64,000 nucleotides of DNA from Owenia fusiformis (GCA_903813345.2 CAIIXF020000002.1:14888467-14952466); one strand, 5' to 3'. Shown: positions 12,213 through 23,512, counted from the stretch's first letter. Notes: generated from the letters alone by a model not told the origin. Made by a program: numbers and translations.

Positions 12213-13060
12213 GAGTCGGGGCAATCTGCGCGAGATTCGGTTTTTACTTGGTTCGGTTTTTCATTAAAGGAAGTACTTCATTCCCATGATTCAAAGTGCT
12301 TTTCTGCCATTAGTTCGGTTTAAGTTTGTACAATAAACGTCTACAAATACGGGGCATGCTGATATTATGTCATTACATTTGGTTTGGGTGTATACTTTTT
12401 GTTTTGGCACTAAACAAAAATATACCCGCACTATATGGTGCATCATGGGTAGGGACTGCTGTGAAATACGAACTCCCGTGCAGTGATAATATCACTGCGG
12501 CGGGCAGGTATCTCACCGTAAGCATGGTAACATCGTAATAAACAACTGACGTGATTGGTTCTAGTCCCATGCTCAGGTCGCGTGATTGTAAAATTTAGAC
12601 AATTTCATTGGTTGAATTGCGCGTATTAACTAATAAACAACACGTGCGGTAAACAATTATCAACACAACTTTTACTCAGAATTCCTTCCGCGGTGATTTC
12701 TTCTCATATTTCAATAATTTTGGAATATTTTGACAAAATAATGTTTGGGGAACATTCATGAATACATATTTTATAAGTTGTGTGAAAATTGACCACATAT
12801 GTGATGAAAAGGGGAACTATTTTCCCCAATTTTTGGGGATTTGCTTCACCTGCCCGCCGCAGTGTCTATACCGAGACACTGCATAGGAGTTCGCTGTGAA
12901 ATAATGAACGTAAGTGACATCTATCTCAAATTAAATGTTCTTATAAGTTATTTATTGCGCATGCGTTATAATAATTTGAACCAATTAAATTGCTGGATTT
13001 GCTGCGCATGCGCTAAAAACCGAACCAAAAAATGGAATCTCGCGCAGATTGCCTCTAGTG
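12213..13060. mobile_element. hAT-like MITE
   Basis: 848 bp, flanked by an 8-bp duplication GAACCTAG at 12205-12212 and 13061-13068. The inverted subterminal sequence GGCAATCTGCGCGAGATTC is present at both ends, and outermost bases are GAGTCGGG / CACTAGAG. The right arm carries two TGCGCATGCG motifs. Confidence 0.8.
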
Positions 13061-13236
13061 GAACCTAGCATTTTTGTCAAGTAACCAGGTGTATTATTAT
13101 GAAATTTACATTCTAATTGAAACTAAAATGTAATTCCAACATTAGATCTAATGTTTATATAAACTTTTTTTATCAATGTATCTATTTATTTGGTAGGATC
13201 AATTATTTTAACTCTTTTTGTAACAAAGTGTTTCAG

Positions 13237-13395
13237 TTTGACCCATCCCCACAATTAGAGCTCTTCAAATTGATAAGAAATCTGGTGAGTGTTTATCTCG
13301 TCACCAGTCTAGAAGATTATCATGAATGTAGCTCTTCAGATTCCAGAAACACGTCTGTAACAGCGCTGTGCACAGAAATGACTCAATCGATAGCG
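13237..13395 (+). CDS. Possible isolated 159-bp exon, unknown product
   Basis: An acceptor-like AAAGTGTTTCAG ends at 13236 and a donor-like GCG|GTAAGTG follows 13395. The frame between them is open, phase 0 at both ends, 53 codons (FDPSPQLELFKLIRNL... ALCTEMTQSIA). A second donor at 13285 (CTG|GTGAGTG) is also in phase. I do not recognise the product and found no partner exon. This could be chance. Confidence 0.25.
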
Positions 13396-13636
13396 GTAAG
13401 TGATTTAATTGAATTCACCATACATTATTGCCCTGATCTCAGCCCTGATTCTTTTCGAAGTTTCCTCTTGAGTTTTGTTACTCATGTCTCAAGTTGACAG
13501 AGCTAAGTGGGGTGTACATAACTTGAGTATGTGCAGTATTTAATACGAAAGAAAATACAGCATTTTAAAAATTGAACCTTTGAAAGACACTATCGATCAT
13601 GCCTCACGTTATCTCCTCCAAGACTATCCCTACAAT

Positions 13637-14462
13637 CATGGGCTCTACCTAGACTGTATCCTTCGTCTGAATAAATATTCAGACTGTAAGTCACCTATTG
13701 TAAAATGTGGTGTTGTATAAATGTTACAAATAAGTTTGTTTAATGATAGAATGATTACCTTATAAAGAACTCACAATATTATTTTTTCGTATATTGTCCT
13801 CTTACTGAAGATATTCATAAAATGTACAGACGCTTCTTGTAGCGAAGCCATTGATTAGGTCAAGCCATTTTGGCAATGCCAATTCTCACGATAAACGAGA
13901 TTTAGCCAGTGACGTCAGTCTATTTGTAAACAAATAACACGTGGAGCGGGAGCAACATTACGGAAGCGTATTGCTAAATTCCATTTGTGCGGGAATTTAT
14001 TAGATCTAGTCATTTATTATCATTATCCCGATTAATTTTCTTCATTTATAGTAAATAGAGCGGAAATATTCATGAAGAAGGCCGAGGTAATCAAGTGGTC
14101 ATGTGTTGTCAAAGTTCAAAATTTGCATATCTCGTTTGGATCTCGTGAACTCAAACGTCCTTGACATTGATTTCGCGATCTACTTATGAACACATCCTGA
14201 AGTTTCGGTGAGTCTGAACATTTCATTATTTTATATCAACTTGTACCCGCCTTATACAAATATTTTTGCTTCTAGTTTGAGATGAACATCTCTTCAACAT
14301 ATTCACCAATTTTCAAGGTGAACATTCTTATAATAAACGAGAAATTAATGTGCAAAAAATATCACCGCGATTTCCACAGGAAATATATCAATCATAACAG
14401 ACCGAATATTATATTCGGTCTGTTGGATACATACTAGGGCTCTACCACTGATAGAGCCCATG
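13637..14462. mobile_element. MITE with 7-bp target duplication
   Basis: The ends CATGGGCTCTA and TAGAGCCCATG are inverted, and CTACAAT is duplicated at 13630-13636 and 14463-14469. Near the right end lies a palindrome built on AGACCGAATAT/ATATTCGGTCT (14400-14421). The interior holds TGACGTCA and a GTAAACAAATA element. Confidence 0.7.
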
Positions 14463-14539
14463 CTACAATCTAAAGGGGTCGTAGGATGCAATAAGCCTCA
14501 CGTACATGGGGACGTTGCCGGAACGAGGAATAAGGTATT

Positions 14540-14816
14540 TTAGCCTGTCCAAATTCAATATGTTCCAAACCAATTTGTTTTGTAATAACTCGAGGCGCGC
14601 CCAGGGGAATGACTAACTAACGAGCATAGTGTAACAAGCCAGATAAAGAAATTGAAAGAAAGTGTGCTAAATGCAATGCCCCGTGTGGGAATCAAGCTTA
14701 GGACCCTTGGACCCAAATTACTTAGTTTGCACAAAGCTATCTCCTTTTGAGAGATACTATGTGCAAATATAGTAAGACCCAAAGTCTGATGCTCTACCGA
14801 CTGAGCTATAAAAGGC
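14540..14816 (-). repeat. tRNA-Lys-derived SINE
   Basis: On the minus strand the head reads as a tRNA: a box A region TAGCTCAGTCGGTAGAGCAT, then CAGACTTT as in the tRNA-Lys anticodon stem, and much later a box B-like GCTTGATTCCC. About 65 bases sit between anticodon arm and T arm and contain a hairpin (TTTGCACA/TGTGCAAA with TATCTC/GAGATA). A GC-rich body (GGGCGCGCC) follows. This is a SINE rather than a working tRNA because the acceptor stem is not closed. Confidence 0.65.
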
Positions 14817-15754
14817 TTAAGCCACTACAGCTGGGCCGTAGTAGCAACTTTCTATCAAGGGTCGTTACAGTTTATAATTTCAAATTTGTAAATAACACCC
14901 CAAAGCAATTCCAAATGTCTAATTAGTGACCCAATGTCATGGAGACCCTATCTATTGCAAGACTTATGCCTGGCACAACTGTCACCATATTATTAAATGT
15001 TTTTAACTATTGCAAGGATCCTGCCATGACCGTGGTATTGTTATCATGATAGCCTGATAACCGTGACAATGCTATATTATATTGCATGGCCTGTCATGAC
15101 CACATGGCAATGTTAAAGCCTGATATGACCCATGCACCTCCAATTAATAGTTATAAAAAATGCGTTTAAATGTGGAGTTTTCTTTGGCATGTCTCTTTAG
15201 TCAGGAAATGCATTCACATATAAGGAAAACAGATACAAAATCATGTGACTTTATCAAAAAAATATGGCTGCCATGTTTTTGTACATTTGATTCATTTAAG
15301 CATTACCTTAAGGTGGATACCAAACTCAAAAGTTACCCAACTTTTTTGTGATTATGAGTTTAAGGAAGCAGTTTTGAGTTTCAAATTGATTTCTGTAATA
15401 ACTTGAAACCATCTTCTAATTTATTCCACTTACCTTTTATTTTTTCTCCCAATATATCCTTTGAAAATGAGATTTGAAGGGTGTTAATCAGGGCAATTCT
15501 GTGCCATTTTAATCAAAAATTCTGTTGCTACCTAGAAACGAGCAATTATGTGATCTTGTTGTTACCTAGAAACAACCAATTGTGATGTCACGTCACACTC
15601 ATGTAAATTGTAGAATCACATGGCAGCCATTTTGGAAATTTCCCAATTAAAAAGGCTAAATGCTGTTTACATGAGCACTCCCTATATGGTCCTACAAGCT
15701 TTATATGGAATTATCATGTGATATTCAAAATGGCAGACAACAGTAAGTTAGACT
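14817..15754. other. Region upstream of the NAT8-like gene
   Basis: No gene seen. Short imperfect CATGRCC palindromes lie at 15020-15140. An ATG at 15730 (MADN...) followed by GTAAGTTA could be an upstream exon joined to an acceptor at about 15831, which would give MADNSLVQLN and keep the downstream frame. Confidence 0.35.
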
Positions 15755-15904
15755 TTGACAATTAGTGCAAGTTACATAAATTATCATTATGAATTCACTG
15801 TTATTCCAATTGAAAATGAAAAATTGACAGGTCTGGTACAACTGAACATGTACACTTATGTTATTCAAGTTGAAAATGGAATATTAATGTTATTCCAGTT
15901 GAAG

Positions 15905-16621
15905 ATGTTATGGGGCAAAGTACAACCACCAGTGAAGGTGCCGCTGAGTGACCTTGAGATACGACCATTTGATAAAGAAAGGGACAATTGGCGAGAAGTA
16001 AAACAATTGGCATTCATTACTTACACAGAAACTAATCCCAAGATGGTTAAAGCATGGTTATCAAAACCTTGGAAGCTTGGAGCAATACTTCTAGTCTCCA
16101 GCTTGCTATTCTTGAGTGGATATATGTTGATATCTTTGGTGTTTTTAATTGGAGCCTGGCTCTTGGCCTTTGCAATATTAATGAAGCATCTGAATAATAA
16201 ATTTACTCACAAACAAAAGGATTATAACAATTTTGTGAACTACTGGACAACAGATCCAAGACGTTGTCTCTGGGTTGCATTCCATAACGGGACACTTGTT
16301 GGGACTGTAGGAGTCCAAGAGAATGAGGATAAAACTAAGGGAGAACTTGTCCGCATGTCTGTGAATAATAACTATAGACGCAATGGAATTGCAGAGGCTC
16401 TTGTTAATGTTCTCCTAAAGTGGTGTGAGGAGAACAACTACAAGCAAATACACCTTGGAACTACAGAATACCAACCTGGAGCTGTTAAATTTTATTTTAA
16501 AATGCATTTTGAGATGTTTGGGACCATTGAATATTTCATGGGACCTAAAATTTTAGATTTTAGGGTATTAGTGCATTTATTCTCCCTAAACCTTCCAAGG
16601 GATAATATAACTGAACAATGA
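15905..16621 (+). CDS. NAT8/camello-like N-acetyltransferase, intronless
   Basis: Predicted acetyl-CoA-dependent N-acetyltransferase of the GNAT superfamily, NAT8/camello branch. Vertebrate members sit in the ER/Golgi membrane and acetylate cysteine conjugates or luminal lysines. From the Met at 15905 it is 238 residues (family about 220-240). It opens with a beta-strand typical of the group (DLEIRPFDKERDNW, about 17-29). A long hydrophobic hairpin (about 57-92) follows, then the GNAT core: WVAFHNGTLVGTVGV (123-137), motif A with RRNGIA (158-163) as the acetyl-CoA pyrophosphate loop, and the KFYFKMHFEMFGTIEYF end (195-211). The frame is open upstream to 15755. That part has no family likeness and may be 5'UTR, or an intron if the small exon at 15730 is used. 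The lack of introns is usual for this branch. The exact substrate cannot be told. Confidence 0.85.
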   Translation: MLWGKVQPPVKVPLSDLEIRPFDKERDNWREVKQLAFITYTETNPKMVKAWLSKPWKLGAILLVSSLLFLSGYMLISLVFLIGAWLLAFAILMKHLNNKFTHKQKDYNNFVNYWTTDPRRCLWVAFHNGTLVGTVGVQENEDKTKGELVRMSVNNNYRRNGIAEALVNVLLKWCEENNYKQIHLGTTEYQPGAVKFYFKMHFEMFGTIEYFMGPKILDFRVLVHLFSLNLPRDNITEQ

Positions 16622-17396
16622 ATGTTATTATAGTTTGACAGGGATATAGTGAAACCCTCCATCCATCAGTCTATCCATCCATAAATCTGTCCAGGCAATT
16701 AAAATGTCCATTTTGATGTAAATCGAAGAAATAATTCTTGAATTTAGCTAAAAATTGTTTATTCACCAACACAATATTGGTGGCTGTGAATTTTCCAAGA
16801 ACCGTTGTCTAAACTATAAAACCGCATTGGTTTTACATATGAAAATATACCTGTAAATAATGCAATCAAACAACAAGGCATTAACATGACAAAATGTCAC
16901 CACCGAGTTGCTCACAATATTATAAGTTAATCATAAGTCAGATTTGAATTTCTGAAAAATTTCTGATTTTGAAAAAGAAATTGGTCAATTTGAAGCAAGT
17001 TGAAACAAGGCATTAACATGACAAAATGTCATCACCTTGTTGCTCACAATATTATGAGTTCCATCTTAGTCAGATTTGAATTTCTGAGAACTTGTAGATG
17101 GTTTTGAAAAAGAAATTGGTCAATTTGAAGCAAGTTGAAACAAGGCATTAACAGAACAAAATGTCATCACCACCTAAAAAAGAATTAATAAATTTGATGC
17201 AAGCTGAAAAATACCTTTTTGACCTTTTTAAACTAAAGACCTTTTAGACCTTTTTTTACCAGGTCAAATCTAAAGTCAGATTTGAATTTCTGAGAACTTG
17301 TAGATGATTTTGAAAAAAATTAAGCCAATTTGAAGCAAGTTGAAACAAGGCACAGGACGTGAACGAGATCACACCATCAAATAGGTGTAGATTTAT

Positions 17397-18396
17397 CGAA
17401 AAACCTTCAAAATGGCCACCAGAAAACAAAATGGCCAGTACCCAAAATTTAATAAGTTCTAGAACTTGATATCCCCTATCATGTACAAGAAATCCGATGA
17501 GCAGTTTTCCTGAAATGGCAATGACAAGATTTTTCGAAAAACCTTAAAAATGGCCACCAGAAAACAAGATGGCCGCCCAAAAGATAATCAGCTCTAGTAC
17601 TTGATATCCTCTATCATCTGTGCGAATTTGAAGGAAATCCGATGAGCGGTTTTCCTAAATTGGCGATGACAAGATTTTTTCGAAAAAACTTCAAATGGCC
17701 ACCAGAAAACAAGATGGCTGCCACAAAGTTAATCAGCTCTAGTACTTGATATCCTCTATCATGTGTGTAAATTTGAAGGAAATCCGATGAGCGGTTTTCC
17801 TGAAACGGCGATGACAAGATTTTTCAAAAAACCTTCAAAATGGCCACCAGAAAACAAGATGGCCGCCCAAAAGTTAATCAGCTCTAGTACTTGATATCCT
17901 CTATCATTTGTGTAAATTTGAAGGAAATCCGATGAGCAGTTTTCCTGAAATGGCGATGACAAGATTTTTCGAAAAACCTTCAAAATGGCCACCAGAAAAC
18001 AAGATGGCTGCCCAAAAGTTAATCAGCTCTAGTACTTGATATCCTCTATCATGTGTGTAAATTTGAAGGAAATCCGATGAGCGGATTTTCTGAAATGGTG
18101 ATGACAAGATTTTTCAAAAATCTTCAAAATGGCTGCCAGAAAACAAGATGGCCGCCCAAAAGTTAATCAGCTCTAGTACTTGATATCCTCTATCATTTGT
18201 GTAAATTTGAAGGAAATCCAATGAGCGGTTTTCCTGAAATAGCGATGACAAGATTTTTCGAAAAACCTTCAAAATGGCCGCCAGAAAACAAGATGGCCAC
18301 CCAAAAGTTAATCAGCTCTAGTACTTCATATGCTCTATCATCTCTGCAAATTTGGAGAAAATCTGATGAGCAGTTTTCCTTAAACGGCGATGACAA
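17397..18396. repeat. 145-bp tandem array, seven units
   Basis: Units start about every 145 bp with AAATGGCCACCAGAAAACAA. The period is not a multiple of three, so the similar overlapping minus-strand open frames in successive units fall in different frames and are not genes. Confidence 0.85.
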
Positions 18397-18404
18397 AAAG
18401 CGGG

Positions 18405-18472
18405 ACGATCACGATCACGACCACGACCACGATCACGATCACGACCACGATCACTACCACGATCACGACCAG
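18405..18472. repeat. GATCACGACCAC microsatellite
   Basis: A CGATCACGACCA run of about 70 bp. The equivalent tract in copy 2 lies at 27284-27331. Confidence 0.9.
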
Positions 18473-19142
18473 CATGACGACTATATCCCACCGATGGTGT
18501 GATAAAAATACCTTTAGACCTTTATTGGCCTGTTTTAACTTGAGAAGGTCAAATCTCAAAGCTAAAGTCAAATATGGATTTCTGAGAAGTTGTAGATGAT
18601 TTAGAAAAAATGGTAAAAAAAGTTGAAATATACCTTTCTGACCTTTTTACCTTGGGAAGGTCATTGAAGGTCAAATCTAAAATCTATAGCCAGATCTGAA
18701 CTTGTAGATGATTTTGGAAAAAATTAAAGTCAGTCTGAACAGTATTTGTTAATTTATTGGAAGTTAAGAATTTGTTACAGATGCCAACCACTACCGGAAG
18801 GTCATTGAAGGTCAAATCTTAAATCTAAAGTCAGATCTGAACTTTTGATAATTTGTACATGGTTTTGAAAAAAAATTGGGTCAATTTGAAGCGAGTTGAA
18901 AAAAGACCTTTTTTAACCTTGAAAAGGTCATTGAAGGTCAAATCTTAAATATAAGGTCAGATTTGGACTCCTGAGAACTTGTAGATGATTTTGAAAAAAA
19001 TTGAAGTCAGTCTAAACAGTATTTCTTAAGTATTGGAAGTTGTAAGAATTTGTTGCAGACGCCAACCGTCACCCGATTGATCGCCAACCACTGACTGCCG
19101 CCACAAAAAAACAATGTGTCACCACTTTTTTGGTGGTGACAT

Positions 19143-19582
19143 AAAAATGGCTATCTATATCTGGAAAACATCAGGATTTTTCATTAAGATAATATGTTTT
19201 CTTCAAAGTAAACTTCAGGATATTGAAGTTATCGATTCAAAAATATGTTGCAATGAACCCAGTCGGGACACATTTTCCAAAATGCTTGACTTAAAGAGGG
19301 CCTTTTTTGTTTCACCCACGAATGTGCGATCAACTATCAGGGCATCTCATCTCACTTTCAAAATTTTTTTTTACATTTTGAGTGATGACATTATCATGCC
19401 TTCCCTTGGTGGAATTCTTGCACTCTGTTTATACTGTTAAAACAACACACAAATATAATGTAACTCTGGTACAATATTGTAACTACATACTTTATTAAAA
19501 TATAAAATAGACATACTTTAAACAATATGAATCAATAATAAACATTAACTGCTGTTGCCATGGCATTCAAAGGCCCAGTGTC
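19143..19582. other. Unassigned sequence
   Basis: A 108-codon open frame at 19114-19440 starts inside the hairpin repeat and has no recognisable product. Confidence 0.35.
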
Positions 19583-20122
19583 TATCGGTAATTTTCACAT
19601 AAAATAGCACTTTTGGAGGACATGACAATCAAAAAATAAACCTGTCATAACTATCGTTTTTTGTATTTTTTATTGAAGAAAAATCTATTTCTGATCATTT
19701 GACACAAAAATCCTGAAGTATTCGCATCTCTTAGTGTCTCATTCGGTCATCCAAAGTTTGACACCATCAGAATAACAGCTGCTATATGTCTCAAATTTAT
19801 TGTATCCCATTTCCACAAGAATTGCACATTGTCACTGGTAAGTTTCTGGAATGGAAGAAAATGGTAGAATTAATAATATAAAAACTGAAAACATTGGAAT
19901 TTAAATATCTTTTCACAAAAAATCACTTTTTTTGATTATCTTATAAATTTTTATTCCACTTAGTGATGGTTCATTTATTCTCTAGTTTATCTTACTTGAG
20001 TTAGAGTGACAAAGATATTAATTTCTTGTACAGAAAACAGTCTTTAATCAATGAAGTAACATTTCCTTGTCTTAAACAAGCAAGTATGATGATGCTTACA
20101 GTTTGTTACACAGGTAGGTGAT

Positions 20123-20137
20123 ATTACGGATGCTACA
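20123..20137 (+). promoter_or_regulatory. Subterminal 15-mer, copy 1
   Basis: ATTACGGATGCTACA, exact. Confidence 0.85.
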
Positions 20138-20476
20138 TAAAAATGTACAATGATACCCTTTTCATTTTGAAGTGTGGAGCTCTCAATGCTGTTTTATGGC
20201 TGGCAAATTTAATCTGAAATTGTTAAATAATAAGTTACAAGAGACTTAAAATATTTTTTTGTCAGGTACAAATATGAAATGCATAATTATACAAAAAATT
20301 CAAAAAAGATGCTCAAGCAAGAATACTTTTGTGGAACATTTATATATTGACTGTCTAAAAGAAGAGAATATAGTAGTATCCTGTTACTTGAACATTGTTT
20401 AGTGATAGAAAATATAAAACAACTGTGTAGATTGCAAGTGTTTAATCTTATATATATTCAAAATAGAATAGAAAAA

Positions 20477-20491
20477 ATTACGGATGCTACA
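20477..20491 (+). promoter_or_regulatory. Subterminal 15-mer, copy 2
   Basis: ATTACGGATGCTACA, exact. Confidence 0.85.
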
Positions 20492-22439
20492 AATAGTAAA
20501 GAATATAAACATATGAACTCACATTGGTTAGGAATTGTAAGTTTCCATAAACTAGTAACTGCATCTACTTGTTCTTCTTGTCTTGTATCTTCATAATCAG
20601 ATATTAGGATATCTGCAATATATAGACATATGATACACTTCAGTGAATAGGTATTTCATATAATTATACTTCTCTAGAGGTGAAATTAACAAAGTCAGCT
20701 CGTGAGAAAAAATAAAATTATCAATTGGAAATATCTAGTTATATGTAAAATGTTTTATAATATTTAATACTAATAGATAATAGTAAATATAATATCTTAT
20801 AAATATGATATTCAAATGCTACAATTTAGAATTATAAAAACATTAAGTATTTATGCCTACCTCTTATTCCACTAGTTCTTAATATTATGATGTCTGATGG
20901 TAAAATGTCAGTTCATGTATTGGTAAAGTATTGATTGCATACACATTATTCACCCTAGCTTCCACAAATAAAAACAAAACAATATGGTTCCAATTGAAAA
21001 TATAATGACATGTAGCATCTATTTTGTTTTCATTCCATTGTTCTACAGTAAAAGGAATGCTATATGTAAAAAATGAAAAATTGTGATGCGTAAAAATGAA
21101 ATGTCTTTTAATAATACTTAATGCAGTCCATTGTTGTTGAGGATAAACAGTAACATCTTATAACATAAGTTTGCAATGTTTAGTGTTGCAGTTGAACTAT
21201 CATCTTATTTAACTTTACAGTCTTTTGTGGCTGCAGTTGAACAGTAACATCTTACTCTAAGTTAGCAACTTTAACTGTTGCAATTCTATAGTTTATCAAC
21301 AATATTGTCCTGTGCTATCACAAGACAAAATCGTGTTTAATAACTAGCAATACCAATGTTACCACCATCTTACCCGGTCCTTAGTACTCGCAATCCTTGA
21401 TTATTGATACACTTATTTGGAAGGTTATTTGAGCTTACCCGTTGGTATTGATACACTTATCTGTGTTTTTAGGCCCGAATACTGAGGTTTATTTTTTTAA
21501 TTATTGAGTCTTATTCTATTGCATTAATATGGAGTTGACTTTGTAACTACGGACGTGATATGATAGGTCTATTACATAATATGTATATATAAATACCGTG
21601 ATGATTAATGAATCTAGATGAAGAGTAATCATTAAAACAAACTTAGATGACATTTAATATTTAAAGAAAAATAATTTGATAGATAACTTATGCATGTATA
21701 AGTCTCTTAGTAAAAAATTTAAGGGAAACGGGTTTCGTGATTTAACAGAGGACAGCAAGGTATTAATGTTGTTGTCTACTATCCCGGTTCACGCTATTTA
21801 TTTACAGTTTGTAGATTAAAGATCCTTATTTAAAGACAACGTCGTCTTTATGAATTATTTAAGACATCAGTAGTCACAGAAATTGATTATCCGAAGAGGA
21901 TACCGAGTTCTGACCAGCAGACGAACAATTGCAGACATGGGCTAAGTTTGTTTATTTAACAGTTAGATTTGTTGACTTACTGATCCGTATTGTAATCTCT
22001 GGGAAGACGTTATTTTTATTTATTCGATACTTTGTATTTGTGCCAATGTAATAAAGTTGATACTTTTATGAACAAGAATTTCATTTTAATGGCCATTTTG
22101 TATGCCTTTTATTTCCACACCATGTTTTGATTTTGCCTCGATGTTATTGTGTCATAGTGTTTTTGCTGTAAAATTCAAGAAATGTCAACTTTTTAATTAA
22201 GGAATGTTGGTTACTCTCTTGTGGTAAATCAAATTGTTGATGATGTCAACGGATCATGAGATAACACATTGCCCGGGGAAAGATATCAATATCAGTTGTA
22301 TATCGGATATAAAAATAAATATTATAGTAGATGCTAATTGTTTGCTCTGAAATAATGTGACCTATAATGACTATTCCAGCGAATCAGGTAGATATTTCAA
22401 CGGTTTTCGCGTAATGAAAGAATTTAGTTTTCGTTTCTA

Positions 22440-23093
22440 TTAATTTGACAAGTAGGGTCGTTGATAAACACATATAACTGTAAAAGTATTTATTGGAAGT
22501 ACTTGTTTTAACAGTCTTTTCGCTTCTCTTTTTGTCTCTCGACAGGCATAGGCGTAGCCAGGGGGGGTGGGTTGCGGTGCATAACCAATAAAATAGAACC
22601 TTTTTATTGAAATTTTTGGTAGACTTTCTCTTGCTTTTTTCTTGAACCTTCTCTCATTTCTTTCAGTTCCAAATGGGTTTTCTTGGTTTTTTTGCTCTAA
22701 TTTTATAAGCATCCTCCAACGTTGTACCCTAGATACTTCCGCCTTTTTTTCAGTCTGTCTTGCAGTCTCTGCTTTCTGTTTTTAGCTTTTTGTTCTTTTC
22801 TTTTCTTCTCTGCCATTATCTTTTTACCTGCAGAAATCCTTTTGTCTTTTTCTGAATCTCTTTCCACATTTTTCTTCTTTTTTTCTATAAGCACGCATTC
22901 GTTCTCTTTGTTTCTCCTTCATTGCTTCGTGTAAAGGCTGATTTTTCATACATCTTTTTTTCAGCTCTTTTCTTGCTTTTTGATTTCTTTTACGATCAAC
23001 TTCTTTTACCTTTTCATATTTAGATTTGTCTTGTTTTAATTTCTCTCGATATTTTCTCACATTTTCTCTGTTTTTCTCTGCTGAAAGTCCCAT
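22440..23093 (-). pseudogene. Frameshifted Lys/Arg-rich protein of the 5-kb transposon
   Basis: From Met at 23093 the protein is strongly basic and helical (NVRKYREKLKQDKSKYEKVK, then RMRAYRKK). The frame shifts near 22890 in a homopolymer, continues as ERDSEKDKRISAGKKIMAEK and KNRKQRLQDRLKKRRKYL, and shifts again to ERRFKKKARESLPKISIK. A C-rich insert carrying GGCGTAGCCAGGGGGGG breaks it near 22555. The YREKLK...D..Y pattern resembles N-terminal basic regions of transposon-linked proteins in invertebrates, but I cannot name the family. No catalytic domain is visible. Confidence 0.5.
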
Positions 23094-23191
23094 TTTGTCC
23101 TATGTTGCTCTTAGTCTTGATCTATTGGTTTCATAAGTTCACTTCTGAAGTCAGACTTTGTTTTTTTACATTATGTAATATAAACAAAATA

Positions 23192-23206
23192 TGTAGCATC
23201 CGTAAT
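23192..23206 (-). promoter_or_regulatory. Subterminal 15-mer, copy 3 (inverted)
   Basis: ATTACGGATGCTACA on the minus strand, exact. It lies about 100 bp upstream of the basic-protein Met at 23093. Confidence 0.85.
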
Positions 23207-23512
23207 ATAGTGTGTTTGATGTTATTAAAGAAATAGTGTCCAATTTTTTTATTGTGCCAGTTTAATTTTAATTGAATGAATGATTCCTGAAATAAAAATG
23301 TTCATCCTTTCCATAGTTTGATATGAGAAGTTTAAAAAAGAAAAATATGGTTTTGGTTCTTTGTCAACTCTCATAATTAAATACCCCTTCTGTTCCTAAG
23401 GATATCAAGTAATTCTAGTCTGTATCAATCAATGTTGCAATATGACATGTTTCATAATACTGAAGGGTTGTGTTTATTTCTCTTTACCTGGGAATAAAGG
23501 ACATTACGGATG

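Larger units (their letters stand above)
17368..18503. mobile_element. Element with 11-bp inverted ends carrying 145-bp tandem units, copy 1
   Basis: Bounded by ATCACACCATC (17368-17378) and its inverse GATGGTGTGAT (18493-18503). Inside lie seven units of about 145 bp (roughly 17397-18396; core ATGGCCACCAGAAAACAAGA, GATGAGCGGTTTTCCTGAAA), then a GATCACGACCAC microsatellite. Copies lie at 26639-27365 and, reduced and inverted, at 53818-54203. Confidence 0.8.
16872..19142. mobile_element. Hairpin-ended satellite element, inverted copy
   Basis: Begins AACAAGGCATTAACATGACA and ends in the hairpin TGTCACCAC...GTGGTGACA (19117-19142): the inverse of the element at 43930-48945. Its body holds diverged units of AATTTGAAGCAAGTTGAAA and AAGGTCATTGAAGGTCA. 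It is split by the element at 17368-18503. Confidence 0.75.

Noticed and set aside
13117-13497. 126-codon frame as a whole gene
   Set aside because: The first 40 codons lack any protein-like pattern and precede a splice acceptor; only 13237-13395 was kept as a weak exon candidate.
14788-14816. Functional tRNA-Lys gene
   Set aside because: Box A is good, but the acceptor and T stems do not close and a long insert separates the halves; it is a SINE head.
17614-18396. Series of similar 67-77-codon minus-strand open frames (SSPFQENRSSDFLQI-type)
   Set aside because: They come from the 145-bp tandem unit, shift frame from unit to unit and recur in the copy at 26.7-27.3 kb. They are by-products of a satellite.
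18197-18599. Asp/His-repeat and Thr/Ile-repeat proteins
   Set aside because: Translations of the GATCACGACCAC microsatellite in several frames; no gene signal.
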